From the NCBI GenBank assembly GCA_027295555.1, contig JAPUKT010000316.1, positions 1 to 6,208 on the forward strand: a stretch of DNA of 6,208 bases, written 5' to 3'. Under the pieces are notes generated by a model, which had not been told where the DNA came from, made no database searches, and was given only the letters and a program-made list of their open reading frames with translations. Below, one piece after another: positions 1-6,128 of this stretch. Origin of the DNA: Deltaproteobacteria bacterium (GTDB lineage: Bacteria > Myxococcota_A > Polyangia > Polyangiales > Houyiibacteriaceae). The position numbers were made by a program, and so were the translations under genes. The stretch's first letter is position 1; each line of letters begins with the position of its first letter.

Positions 1-1272
1 CAAGGGGTCGACGTCAAGATCGTCGAGGCTCGCGATCGTGTTGGGGGGCGGACCTGGAGCCAAGAGATTGGGCAGGGCCGTTTCGATGTCGGTGGGCAGT
101 GGATCGGGCCGGGGCAAGACCGAGTCAAAGCGCTTGCCGACGAGCTCGGGCTTCAGACGTTTCCCACGTACACGACTGGCAAGAAGGTCCTCGAGCTCGA
201 GGGGAAGATCTCGACGTATAAGAGCTCGATCCCGTCGCTTTCGATCATGAACCTGATTCAGATGCAGGGCGTGCTCAGCTACCTCGAGCGGGTGCGGAAG
301 CGCGTGTCGCCGAGCGCGCCGCTTACCGCGGACAATGCCGACCAGCTCGACTCGGAGACGCTCGAGACTTGGCGACACCGGTTCGTGAAGTCGAGCAAGA
401 TCAACGGGGTCATGGATGCCGCGATTCGCACGATCTTTGGTGCGGAGGCGCGCGACATTTCGGCCCTCTACTTCCTGATGTACTTGAATGCGGGTGGAGG
501 GCTCTTGAAGTTGTCGGAGGCCGAAGGCGGGGCGCAGCAGGATCGCTTCGTTTCTGGGGCGCAATCGATTTCGCTCGGCTTGGCTCAAGAGCTCGGCGAC
601 GCGGTGATGCTGGGCAAGCCGGTTCGCAAGATCGTGCAGAAGCAAGGCGGTGTCGAAGTCGTCACGGATGACGACCTCATCGAGGGTCGCTACGTGATCG
701 TTTCAGTGCCACCAGCGCTCGCGGGGCGAATCGACTACGAGCCGGGGGTTTCTGTCGGGCGCGACCAAATGACGCAACGCTTTGCAATGGGTGCCACCGT
801 CAAGGTCCTCGTCACCTACGAGCGCGCGTTTTGGCGCGAGGCAGGGTATTCGGGCGAAGTGGTGAGCTCCGACGGGCCGTTTAGCGTCGTGTACGACAAC
901 ACGTCGCACGACGGGAAACAGGCGGCGCTCGTAGGCTTCATCGTCGGCAAGCACGCGCGGCAGTGGTCGTCGCAACCGGTTGCCGACCGAGAGCGTCGCG
1001 TGCTTGCGGCATTCGCCAGGTACTTCGGCGATGAGGCGCGTTTGTGTCAGGAGTATCACGAGCTCGATTGGGGCGCCGAGCCATGGTCGCGCGGGTGTCC
1101 CGTGGGCGGGCTCCCACCAGGCGTCCTTACGAACTCGTTTGCGCACCTGCGAAGGCCCGAAGGCCGCATTCACTGGGCAGGCACTGAATCTGCGACCGAA
1201 TGGATGGGTTACATGGAGGGCGCGATTCAGTCCGGCGAACGCGCGGCCGACGAAGTGCTTCGGCGTCTTTAG
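1..1272 (+). CDS. Flavin monoamine oxidase family protein, 5'-truncated by the window edge
   Basis: FAD-dependent amine oxidase that would oxidise an amine to the imine with release of hydrogen peroxide; the substrate cannot be read from sequence. The frame is open from base 1, giving 423 visible residues. Roughly the first 30-40 residues, with the GxGxxG dinucleotide-binding motif, lie outside, so the ATG at 247 is internal. Visible landmarks: EARDRVGGRTW (residues 9-19), which follows the first FAD-binding beta-alpha-beta unit; FDVGGQWIGPGQ (28-39); the lysine in ATVKVLVTYERAFW (about 268), matching the lysine near flavin N5 in human MAO-B; WSRGCPVGGLPPG (about 362-374); and the C-terminal FAD motif HWAGTESATEWMGYMEGA. 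Cys366 sits where MAO-A/B attach FAD covalently, but the following Tyr of the MAO-B aromatic cage is Pro here. It ends convergently with the minus-strand block, so it is not part of that operon. Family call is secure; substrate and covalent flavin are not. Confidence 0.93.
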   Translation, partial: QGVDVKIVEARDRVGGRTWSQEIGQGRFDVGGQWIGPGQDRVKALADELGLQTFPTYTTGKKVLELEGKISTYKSSIPSLSIMNLIQMQGVLSYLERVRKRVSPSAPLTADNADQLDSETLETWRHRFVKSSKINGVMDAAIRTIFGAEARDISALYFLMYLNAGGGLLKLSEAEGGAQQDRFVSGAQSISLGLAQELGDAVMLGKPVRKIVQKQGGVEVVTDDDLIEGRYVIVSVPPALAGRIDYEPGVSVGRDQMTQRFAMGATVKVLVTYERAFWREAGYSGEVVSSDGPFSVVYDNTSHDGKQAALVGFIVGKHARQWSSQPVADRERRVLAAFARYFGDEARLCQEYHELDWGAEPWSRGCPVGGLPPGVLTNSFAHLRRPEGRIHWAGTESATEWMGYMEGAIQSGERAADEVLRRL

Positions 1273-1278
1273 CGCTCG

Positions 1279-3579
1279 CTATCGACTCGGGCTGATGCGC
1301 ACGATGACGTCTTTTGAGGTGGGGGTGAAGCTGCCTTCGGCGAACCTATCGAGTGGGACGAGGACGTTGGCTTCCGGGAAGTAGGTGCCTACGCATCGCC
1401 GTGGGATTGGGTAGGGGACTGCGGTGAAGCGTTGGGCGACTCGGCGCCTGCCTCCGAAGTTGTTTTCGAGATCCACCAAGGAGCGCGGGGCGATGCTGGC
1501 CTCGCGCATGTCGTCTTCGTTCATCAGAACGACACGGCGGCCGCCGTGGATACCGCGGTAGCGATCGTCTTCGCCGTAGATCGTGGTGTTGTATTGGTCG
1601 TGGCTTCGCACGGTCATCATGCGGAAGGCGCCGTCGGGGATCGTGAGGTCAGGGGCGGGGTTGATGGTGAAGCGTGCTTTGCCGCTCTTGGTGTTGAACT
1701 TCCGCTCGCGGTTGCTGTTGTAGAGATGAAAGCCGCCCGGCTCGCGCACCCGGGTGTTGAAGCTTTCGAAGCCGGGGATGGTTTTTTCGATTAGGTCGCG
1801 GATGCGGTCGTAGTCCTCGACGAGCCAGCACCAGTCGACCGGCGTTTCGGGGCCGAGCACTTCCTGGGCGAGCTGCGCGACGATGGCGGGCTCGCTGTAT
1901 AGGTTGGGGTGTGCAGGCTTGAGGCGCCCTTGCGACGAGTGCACGATGCCCATCGAGTTTTCGACGGTGACGAATTGCGCGCCGAAGGCCTGGTGGTCGG
2001 CCTCGGATCTGGCGAGGCAGGGCAAGATGATCGACCACTTGCCGTGAATCAGGTGACCTCGGTTGAGCTTGGTGCTCACGTGAACGAGCATCTCGCAGTT
2101 GCGCAGTGCCCTGGCGCTTTGCTCGGTATCGGGGGCGGCTTGAAGGAAGTTGCCCCCCATGGCGAAGAACACTTTCACGCGGCCCTCGAGCATGGCGTGG
2201 ATGACTTCGACGGTGTTGAAGCCATCGTCGCGCGGCGGGTCGAAGCCGAAGACTTCTTGGATTCGATCGAGCAACGCTTTAGAAGGCCTGTCGTGAATGC
2301 CCATCGTTCGGTCGCCCTGGACGTTGCTGTGGCCGCGAACGGGGCAGGTGCCGGCGCCGGGTTTGCCGATGCTTCCGCGCATCAAGAGGAAGTTCACGAT
2401 CTCGCGGACGTTTCCGACGCCGTTCTTGTGTTGGGTGAGCCCCATTGCCCAGCAAACGATGGTCTTTCTGCTGCGGAGGATGATCTCGACGGCTTGGTCG
2501 AGTTGTTCTCGAGACACCCCGCAACTCGCGATCAATGCGTCGAGATCCTGCTCGGTGATGTGCGCGCGCAAGGCCTCAAAGCCCTCGGTGTGCTGCTGAA
2601 TGAAGGGGTCGTCGAGGACGTCGCCCGGGCTTCGTGCTTCGGCTTCGAGCAGCAGACACATCAGCGCTTTGAGGAGCGCAACGTCGCTGTTGATCTGCAC
2701 CTGCAAGAAGAGGTCGGCGATGCGTGTGCTGCCGCCGAGGATCTGCATGGGCTTCTTCGGGTTCGAGAAGCTCATCAGGCCCGCTTCGGGCAGAGGGTTC
2801 ACGGCGATGATGCGAGCGCCGTTGGCTTTGGCTTTTTGGAGCGCGGTGAGCATACGCGGGTGATTGGTCCCCGGGTTCTGACCCATGATGATGATGGTGT
2901 CGGCTTGGTGGATGTCATCGAGGGTGACGGAACCCTTGCCGATGCCGACGGTCTCCCCGAGGCCCACGCTGCTCGACTCGTGGCACATGTTCGAACAGTC
3001 CGGGAGGTTGTTCGTTCCGAAGGCGCGCACGAACAACTGGTAGAGAAACGCAGCCTCGTTGCTCGTACGACCGGAGGTGTAGAACGCCGCTTCGTTCGGC
3101 GAGTCGAGTGCGCTGAGGGCGCCCGCGATGCGTTGAAACGCTTCGTCGTAGTCGATCGGCTCGTAGAAGCGTGAGCCCGGACGCAGCATCAGGGGGATCG
3201 TCAGACGACCTTGCTGCCCGAGCCAGAAGTCCGATTGCCGCGCGAGCTCGTCGATGCTGTACCGCTGGAAGAACTTCCAATCGAGACGTCGCGTGGTCGT
3301 TTCCCATGCAGCGGCCTTGGCGCCGTTCTCACAGAACTCGGTCAGCGCCGCGCGGTCATCCGGGTCGGGCCACGCGCATCCGGGGCAGTCGAAGCCGTCC
3401 TTTTGGTTCATCTGCGCGAGGATGCGCACGGCGGATGGGAGCGTGTGGCCCTGCCGCAGCATGTGGGCGAAGGTCGAGCGAATCGAATAAAAGCCCGCCG
3501 CCCTGTCCTTGGGCGGCTCGATCTCGAGATTGTCGCCGGTCTCCGGGGGCTGGGCAGGGCTTCGGCTCTCGCGCGACAT
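1279..3579 (-). CDS. FdhF/YdeP-family molybdopterin-dependent oxidoreductase
   Basis: Large cytoplasmic oxidoreductase of the formate dehydrogenase/DMSO reductase superfamily, YdeP branch, carrying a bis-molybdopterin guanine dinucleotide cofactor. At 766 residues it is close to E. coli YdeP (about 760). No signal or Tat peptide is visible. The N-terminal part has DCPGCAWPD (64-72) and CENGAKA (83-89), giving a C65-x2-C68-x14-C83 set for an Fe-S cluster. Next come FYTSGRTSNEAAFLYQLF (166-183) and DCSNMCHESSSVG (194-206). Cys199 aligns with the Sec/Cys molybdenum ligand of formate dehydrogenases, so no selenocysteine is needed. GQNPGTNHPRM (233-243), GKPGAGTCPVRGHSNVQGDR (405-424) and the C-terminal RSHDQYNTTIYGEDDRYRG (658-676) are cofactor-binding segments. 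Its ATG shares one base with the fdhD stop (TGATG), so translation is probably coupled. True substrate is unknown: E. coli YdeP is linked to acid resistance, and formate activity is not proven for the branch. Confidence 0.93.
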   Translation of the reverse strand: MSRESRSPAQPPETGDNLEIEPPKDRAAGFYSIRSTFAHMLRQGHTLPSAVRILAQMNQKDGFDCPGCAWPDPDDRAALTEFCENGAKAAAWETTTRRLDWKFFQRYSIDELARQSDFWLGQQGRLTIPLMLRPGSRFYEPIDYDEAFQRIAGALSALDSPNEAAFYTSGRTSNEAAFLYQLFVRAFGTNNLPDCSNMCHESSSVGLGETVGIGKGSVTLDDIHQADTIIIMGQNPGTNHPRMLTALQKAKANGARIIAVNPLPEAGLMSFSNPKKPMQILGGSTRIADLFLQVQINSDVALLKALMCLLLEAEARSPGDVLDDPFIQQHTEGFEALRAHITEQDLDALIASCGVSREQLDQAVEIILRSRKTIVCWAMGLTQHKNGVGNVREIVNFLLMRGSIGKPGAGTCPVRGHSNVQGDRTMGIHDRPSKALLDRIQEVFGFDPPRDDGFNTVEVIHAMLEGRVKVFFAMGGNFLQAAPDTEQSARALRNCEMLVHVSTKLNRGHLIHGKWSIILPCLARSEADHQAFGAQFVTVENSMGIVHSSQGRLKPAHPNLYSEPAIVAQLAQEVLGPETPVDWCWLVEDYDRIRDLIEKTIPGFESFNTRVREPGGFHLYNSNRERKFNTKSGKARFTINPAPDLTIPDGAFRMMTVRSHDQYNTTIYGEDDRYRGIHGGRRVVLMNEDDMREASIAPRSLVDLENNFGGRRRVAQRFTAVPYPIPRRCVGTYFPEANVLVPLDRFAEGSFTPTSKDVIVRISPSR

Positions 3580-4454
3580 CAGCCTGCTTCCGCTTCGATG
3601 AAGTCGTGCGCCGGCGCTTCGAAGGCGATTCGTTCGCCCCGGGCGTAGACGTTGAACCGGCGCTCGCGCGCGAAGCCGAGCAACGTGAGGTCGAAGCGTC
3701 TCGCGGTCTCTACCGCCAGGCTCGAGGCTGCACCGATGGCGACTAGCATGGGAAAGCCTGCCCGCACCGTCTTTTGCACGAGCTCGAAGCTCGCCCGGCT
3801 GCTGACGACGATGAACGCGTCTTTCGAGGTTGGGGGTGATTGCAGCCAGGCCCCAACGAGCTTGTCGAGTGCGTTGTGGCGGCCGACGTCCTCACGATGC
3901 AGCAGCAGAGTGCCTTGCCGGTCGAAGAGGGCAGCCCCGTGGGTGCCGCCGGTGTGTCGGAAGAAGGCTTGTGACCCTTCGAGTGATGTGAGCGCGCGGC
4001 GAATAGCATCCGGACGGAACGAGCTCTCTTCGATCACGATGGGAGAGCACCCTCCTTTCGAAAGCGCGTCTAGGGTTCGCTCTCCGCACACCCCACATGC
4101 GCTCGTTACGATGAGGTTCCGCTCGAGCAATCGCGTCGGGACGATGACGTGATCGTGCAGGACCGCGCGCACGACGTTGTCGGGGGTTTCGGACTGCGCG
4201 CAGTGGCGGACGCGGATCAGGTCTTCTGCCCCGCCGATGACACCCTCCCCATAGAGAAAACCCGTCACGAGATCCGTGTCGTGACCCGGTGTACGCATCG
4301 TCACAACGAGGGGCGTTTCGCGCCGTGCGTGTTCTTCGCCGTGCTCGAGGATGATCTGTAGGGGCTCCTCGACGGCCACGAGATCGGTGGTCCCCTCCCG
4401 TCGCTCATGCGTGATGCGCTCGACGTCGGTGGAAGCAACCGGGGTTCGGGCCAT
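3579..4454 (-). CDS. fdhD: FdhD, formate dehydrogenase accessory sulfurtransferase
   Basis: FdhD carries sulfur from a cysteine desulfurase (IscS in E. coli) to the molybdenum cofactor of formate dehydrogenase-type enzymes; without it the target enzyme is inactive. From the ATG at 4454 the protein is 291 residues (E. coli FdhD is 277). Visible signatures: the sulfur-relay motif CGVCGE with Cys120 and Cys123, HTGGTHGAALF (167-177), HREDVGRHNALDKLVGAW (186-203), VVSSRASFELVQK (216-228) and LTLLGF near the C-terminus. The frame stays open upstream to a TTG at 4547, but that start would overlap the ferredoxin gene. The extra residues come partly from a hexamer repeat, and family similarity begins well after them, so 4454 is preferred; no strong Shine-Dalgarno is seen (an AACGGGGCT stretch precedes the ATG). 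It sits directly before, and overlaps by one base, the YdeP-type gene, its most likely client. Confidence 0.94.
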   Translation of the reverse strand: MARTPVASTDVERITHERREGTTDLVAVEEPLQIILEHGEEHARRETPLVVTMRTPGHDTDLVTGFLYGEGVIGGAEDLIRVRHCAQSETPDNVVRAVLHDHVIVPTRLLERNLIVTSACGVCGERTLDALSKGGCSPIVIEESSFRPDAIRRALTSLEGSQAFFRHTGGTHGAALFDRQGTLLLHREDVGRHNALDKLVGAWLQSPPTSKDAFIVVSSRASFELVQKTVRAGFPMLVAIGAASSLAVETARRFDLTLLGFARERRFNVYARGERIAFEAPAHDFIEAEAG

Positions 4455-4494
4455 AGCCCCGTTAGCGTACTCGGCATCGGCGTGGGCGTCACCG

Positions 4495-4518
4495 GTCAGC
4501 GTCAGTGCCAGCGTCAGC
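4495..4518. repeat. Four-unit hexamer tandem repeat (GTCAGY-like)
   Basis: Four consecutive 6-bp units read GTCAGC, GTCAGT, GCCAGC, GTCAGC on the + strand; viewed another way, CAGCGTCAG occurs at 4497 and 4509 with a 12-bp period. The array covers the ferredoxin stop codon (TCA at 4514-4516 on +) and runs into the ferredoxin-fdhD gap. Six-base units would keep reading frames intact if copy number changed. The rest of the gap down to 4455 shows nothing recognisable. A function is not claimed. Confidence 0.6.
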
Positions 4519-4705
4519 CATCTACTGAGATGGCGCCGGTGGGGCAATACTTGACCGCCAGCTCGACCTTCTCGCGAAGGCCCTCGGGTGGGTGATCCTG
4601 GAGGATTGTGAGGAAGCCGTTGTCGTCTACTTCGAAGACTTCGGGCACTTCACCCGTGCAGACGGCGTGTCCTTGGCACAGATCGAAGTCGACTTTGATT
4701 TCCAT
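4514..4705 (-). CDS. Small three-cysteine (3Fe-4S-type) ferredoxin, CYP51-partner-like
   Basis: A 63-residue soluble electron carrier. The cluster motif is C10-QGH-AV-C16 with C54-P near the C-terminus: three cysteines, and His13 where the second cysteine of a 4Fe-4S ferredoxin would be. This is the pattern of cytochrome P450-partner ferredoxins that hold a 3Fe-4S cluster. The segment DLCQGHAVC and the spacing to CPTGAISV closely resemble, from memory, the ferredoxin beside Mycobacterium tuberculosis CYP51 and the ferredoxin domain fused to Methylococcus CYP51. The protein is acidic, as expected for docking on redox partners. The start is well supported: GAGGAAA lies about 6 bases upstream and overlaps the stop of the sterol reductase gene (TGAGGAAACCTGATG), so the two are translated from one message. 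No P450 or ferredoxin reductase is in the window, so the partner is inferred; the downstream molybdoenzyme is an alternative. Confidence 0.93.
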   Translation of the reverse strand: MEIKVDFDLCQGHAVCTGEVPEVFEVDDNGFLTILQDHPPEGLREKVELAVKYCPTGAISVDG

Positions 4706-4717
4706 CAGGTTTCCTCA
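4706..4717 (-). promoter_or_regulatory. Ribosome binding site of the ferredoxin, overlapping the sterol reductase stop
   Basis: On the minus strand the bases read TGAGGAAACCTG followed by the ferredoxin ATG. The TGA stop of the sterol reductase forms the first part of a GAGGAAA Shine-Dalgarno. This fixes the ferredoxin start and ties the two genes into one translational unit. Confidence 0.75.
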
Positions 4718-5980
4718 GTAGATTCCCGGAATGATACGCCAGCGCACCTTTCCGCAATAGCGGTCCCAGTCGGCCCCGTATTTCCTCGAACAAAAGTTGT
4801 GATCGCGCCGCTCACGATGGATGAGCAGGATCGCGAAATAGACAGGATAGAAGTACGGCAGTGCCGAGCCGAACAGACAGGGGAGCGACCACGACAGCGC
4901 CATCAGGATGTCGCCCACGTAGTTGAAATGGCGTGACCAACCCCAGAAGCCCGAAAGCAACAGCTTGTTGCCCTGAGCGGTTTCCATGTACTCGGCCTTC
5001 TTGCCCCAGATGCGGGCGTTTTCCGGGTCGCCGCGGAACTTGTGCTTCTGCAGGTTGACTGCGCGGAAGATGTAGAAGCCGAGGAAGTTGATGCTCACGA
5101 TGATCACGGCGCCCCACCACGGCAGGGCGTGGACGTTGTCGATCAAGTAGTGCGCCTGCAGGGAATACGTCATCGGGACCCACACCAAGTCGCCGAAGGC
5201 CAGCATGTAACCGAAGTTTTCATGCTTGATGTCCATCGTGGTGAGGATCGCTTCCTCGTTCCAGAAGTAGTCGAGGATGTAAAGCATCTGGAACGCCCAG
5301 ACGAGAATCATCGACGTCGAAACGAAGCCGTACACTTGATACTGGACGTAGGCGAAGGACGTGTTGATCAGCACCCAGAGGATCAGGCCCGGTCGTGCCT
5401 CGCAAAAGAGCTTGAAATCGAAGCCGTCAGGCCCAGGAGGGACGCGCGGGTTGTGGCCGGTGCCCATCCAGAAGTCGTGAATGAAGTTGCCGCTCAAGTG
5501 GCGCGCTTGGCCGTGCTGCTTGCCGTACCAGTAGAGGTACATGCTGAAGACGAAGACGGAGATCGTCATGACGCTGATCAGGGGGCCGAACTCCATGTAG
5601 AGCTCCGCGATCGAGAACACGCCGGACCAGTGCAGTGCGCCCACGACGATGAAAGTCGCGATGAGCGAGAAGAACCCGTTCATCCGGTACGGCAGCCGCG
5701 AGCCATCCGGAAGGGGAGCGCCGAGCACTGTTCTTCCGGGCGCGTACTTTTGAAGTAGGGCCTGAAGCACGAGCCACACGCCATAGATGACTGCAGCGCG
5801 CCCCGTCGGAACCATCCCTTTGAAAAAACTGTTCCAGTCGGAGTAGGGCCCCGGGAGCACTTCACCGTCGTTGAAACGAACCGCAAAGAACAGGTAAGCC
5901 GTGAAAATCGGCAGCCCGAAGATCATGGCGAAGTTGCCCGGCGGGCCGCCAAACTCGAGCTTGCGCTTTTCCTCAGCCAT
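4715..5980 (-). CDS. ERG4/ERG24-family sterol reductase, probably sterol C14 (delta-14) reductase
   Basis: Polytopic membrane enzyme that would reduce a sterol ring or side-chain double bond with NADPH. At 421 residues it matches TM7SF2/ERG24 (about 420-440). The second sterol-reductase signature fits exactly: H388-R-x2-R-D-x3-C397-x2-K-Y-G. The first (GNFIHDFWMGTGHNPR, 164-179) is near-perfect, with Trp171 and His176 as odd positions. EEAILTTMDI (242-251), YMLAFGDLVWVP (258-269) and ILMALSWSLPC (358-368) resemble C14 reductases and lamin B receptor. IWGKK (324-328) and SGFWGWSRHFNYVGD (343-357) recall DHCR7. The C-terminus ends RIIPGIY as in eukaryotic members. Hydrophobic stretches include about 16-33, 62-76, 103-117, 132-152, 197-216, 220-236, 288-306 and 372-387. 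The ATG at 5980 is chosen because family similarity (LEFGGPPGNF) starts just after it; a TTG at 6037 adds 19 residues without a clear ribosome site. It heads the minus-strand block. Delta-7 or delta-24 reduction remains possible. Confidence 0.92.
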   Translation of the reverse strand: MAEEKRKLEFGGPPGNFAMIFGLPIFTAYLFFAVRFNDGEVLPGPYSDWNSFFKGMVPTGRAAVIYGVWLVLQALLQKYAPGRTVLGAPLPDGSRLPYRMNGFFSLIATFIVVGALHWSGVFSIAELYMEFGPLISVMTISVFVFSMYLYWYGKQHGQARHLSGNFIHDFWMGTGHNPRVPPGPDGFDFKLFCEARPGLILWVLINTSFAYVQYQVYGFVSTSMILVWAFQMLYILDYFWNEEAILTTMDIKHENFGYMLAFGDLVWVPMTYSLQAHYLIDNVHALPWWGAVIIVSINFLGFYIFRAVNLQKHKFRGDPENARIWGKKAEYMETAQGNKLLLSGFWGWSRHFNYVGDILMALSWSLPCLFGSALPYFYPVYFAILLIHRERRDHNFCSRKYGADWDRYCGKVRWRIIPGIY

Positions 5981-5982
5981 CG

Positions 5983-6006
5983 GCCCGCACTGTAGAACAA
6001 GCGGGC
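5983..6006 (-). repeat. Short inverted repeat just upstream of the sterol reductase start
   Basis: GCCCGC (5983-5988) and GCGGGC (6001-6006) are perfect inverted copies around a 12-base loop. In the transcript the stem would end 2 bases before the preferred ATG at 5980 and could hide the ribosome entry site. The stem is only 6 bp and may be chance in GC-rich DNA. Confidence 0.35.
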
Positions 6007-6115
6007 GGAACGTCAGCAAAATAGAGTCGGATTTCAAAAAAACAGAAGCTCATTACTCACGTGATCCGATGAATTCCCTTCCAGGGCTCTGCCTTCGCGG
6101 CTACTGTGCGCCCAC

Positions 6116-6123
6116 GAGAGAGG
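6116..6123 (+). promoter_or_regulatory. Shine-Dalgarno for the right-edge gene
   Basis: GAGAGAGG lies 5 bases before the ATG at 6129. It is a good purine-rich ribosome site and supports that start even though only a short part of the gene is visible. Confidence 0.6.
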
Positions 6124-6128
6124 TCTAG

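Larger units (their letters stand above)
5981..6128. promoter_or_regulatory. Divergent intergenic region, likely promoters for both directions
   Basis: This 148-bp stretch separates two divergent genes and has an AT-richer island (about 6014-6060) in an otherwise GC-rich window. On the minus strand TATTTT (complement of 6018-6023) could be a -10 element for the sterol reductase block, but no convincing -35 is seen at standard spacing. An 8-bp perfect palindrome, TCACGTGA (6057-6064), lies near the middle and could be an operator. These are pattern-level suggestions only. Confidence 0.35.

Noticed and set aside
703..1173. 156-codon minus-strand frame inside the amine oxidase
   Set aside because: Antisense to conserved amine oxidase sequence, with no motif and no supporting ribosome site noticed.
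247..1272. Amine oxidase starting at the ATG at 247
   Set aside because: The same frame is open back to base 1 and encodes conserved FAD-binding motifs upstream of 247, so this ATG is internal.
1909..3174. 421-codon open frame on the + strand opposite the molybdoenzyme gene
   Set aside because: It lies wholly antisense to a gene with unmistakable family motifs, its product is Val/Ala/Glu/Asp-rich with no recognisable domain, and long antisense frames are expected opposite high-GC coding sequence.
4592..4936. 114-codon + strand frame across the ferredoxin/reductase junction
   Set aside because: Antisense to two well-supported genes, with no recognisable domain.
5042..5758. 238-codon + strand frame opposite the sterol reductase
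   Set aside because: Composition is dominated by Val, Asp, Glu, Arg and His, typical of a shadow frame, and the opposite strand encodes a clear membrane enzyme.
5981..6037. TTG at 6037 as start of the sterol reductase
   Set aside because: The added 19 residues show no family similarity or clear ribosome site, and the ATG at 5980 sits just before the conserved N-terminus.
6057..6064. TCACGTGA as a eukaryotic-style sterol-response or E-box element
   Set aside because: Bacteria lack the bHLH regulators that read such sites; only a generic palindrome can be claimed.
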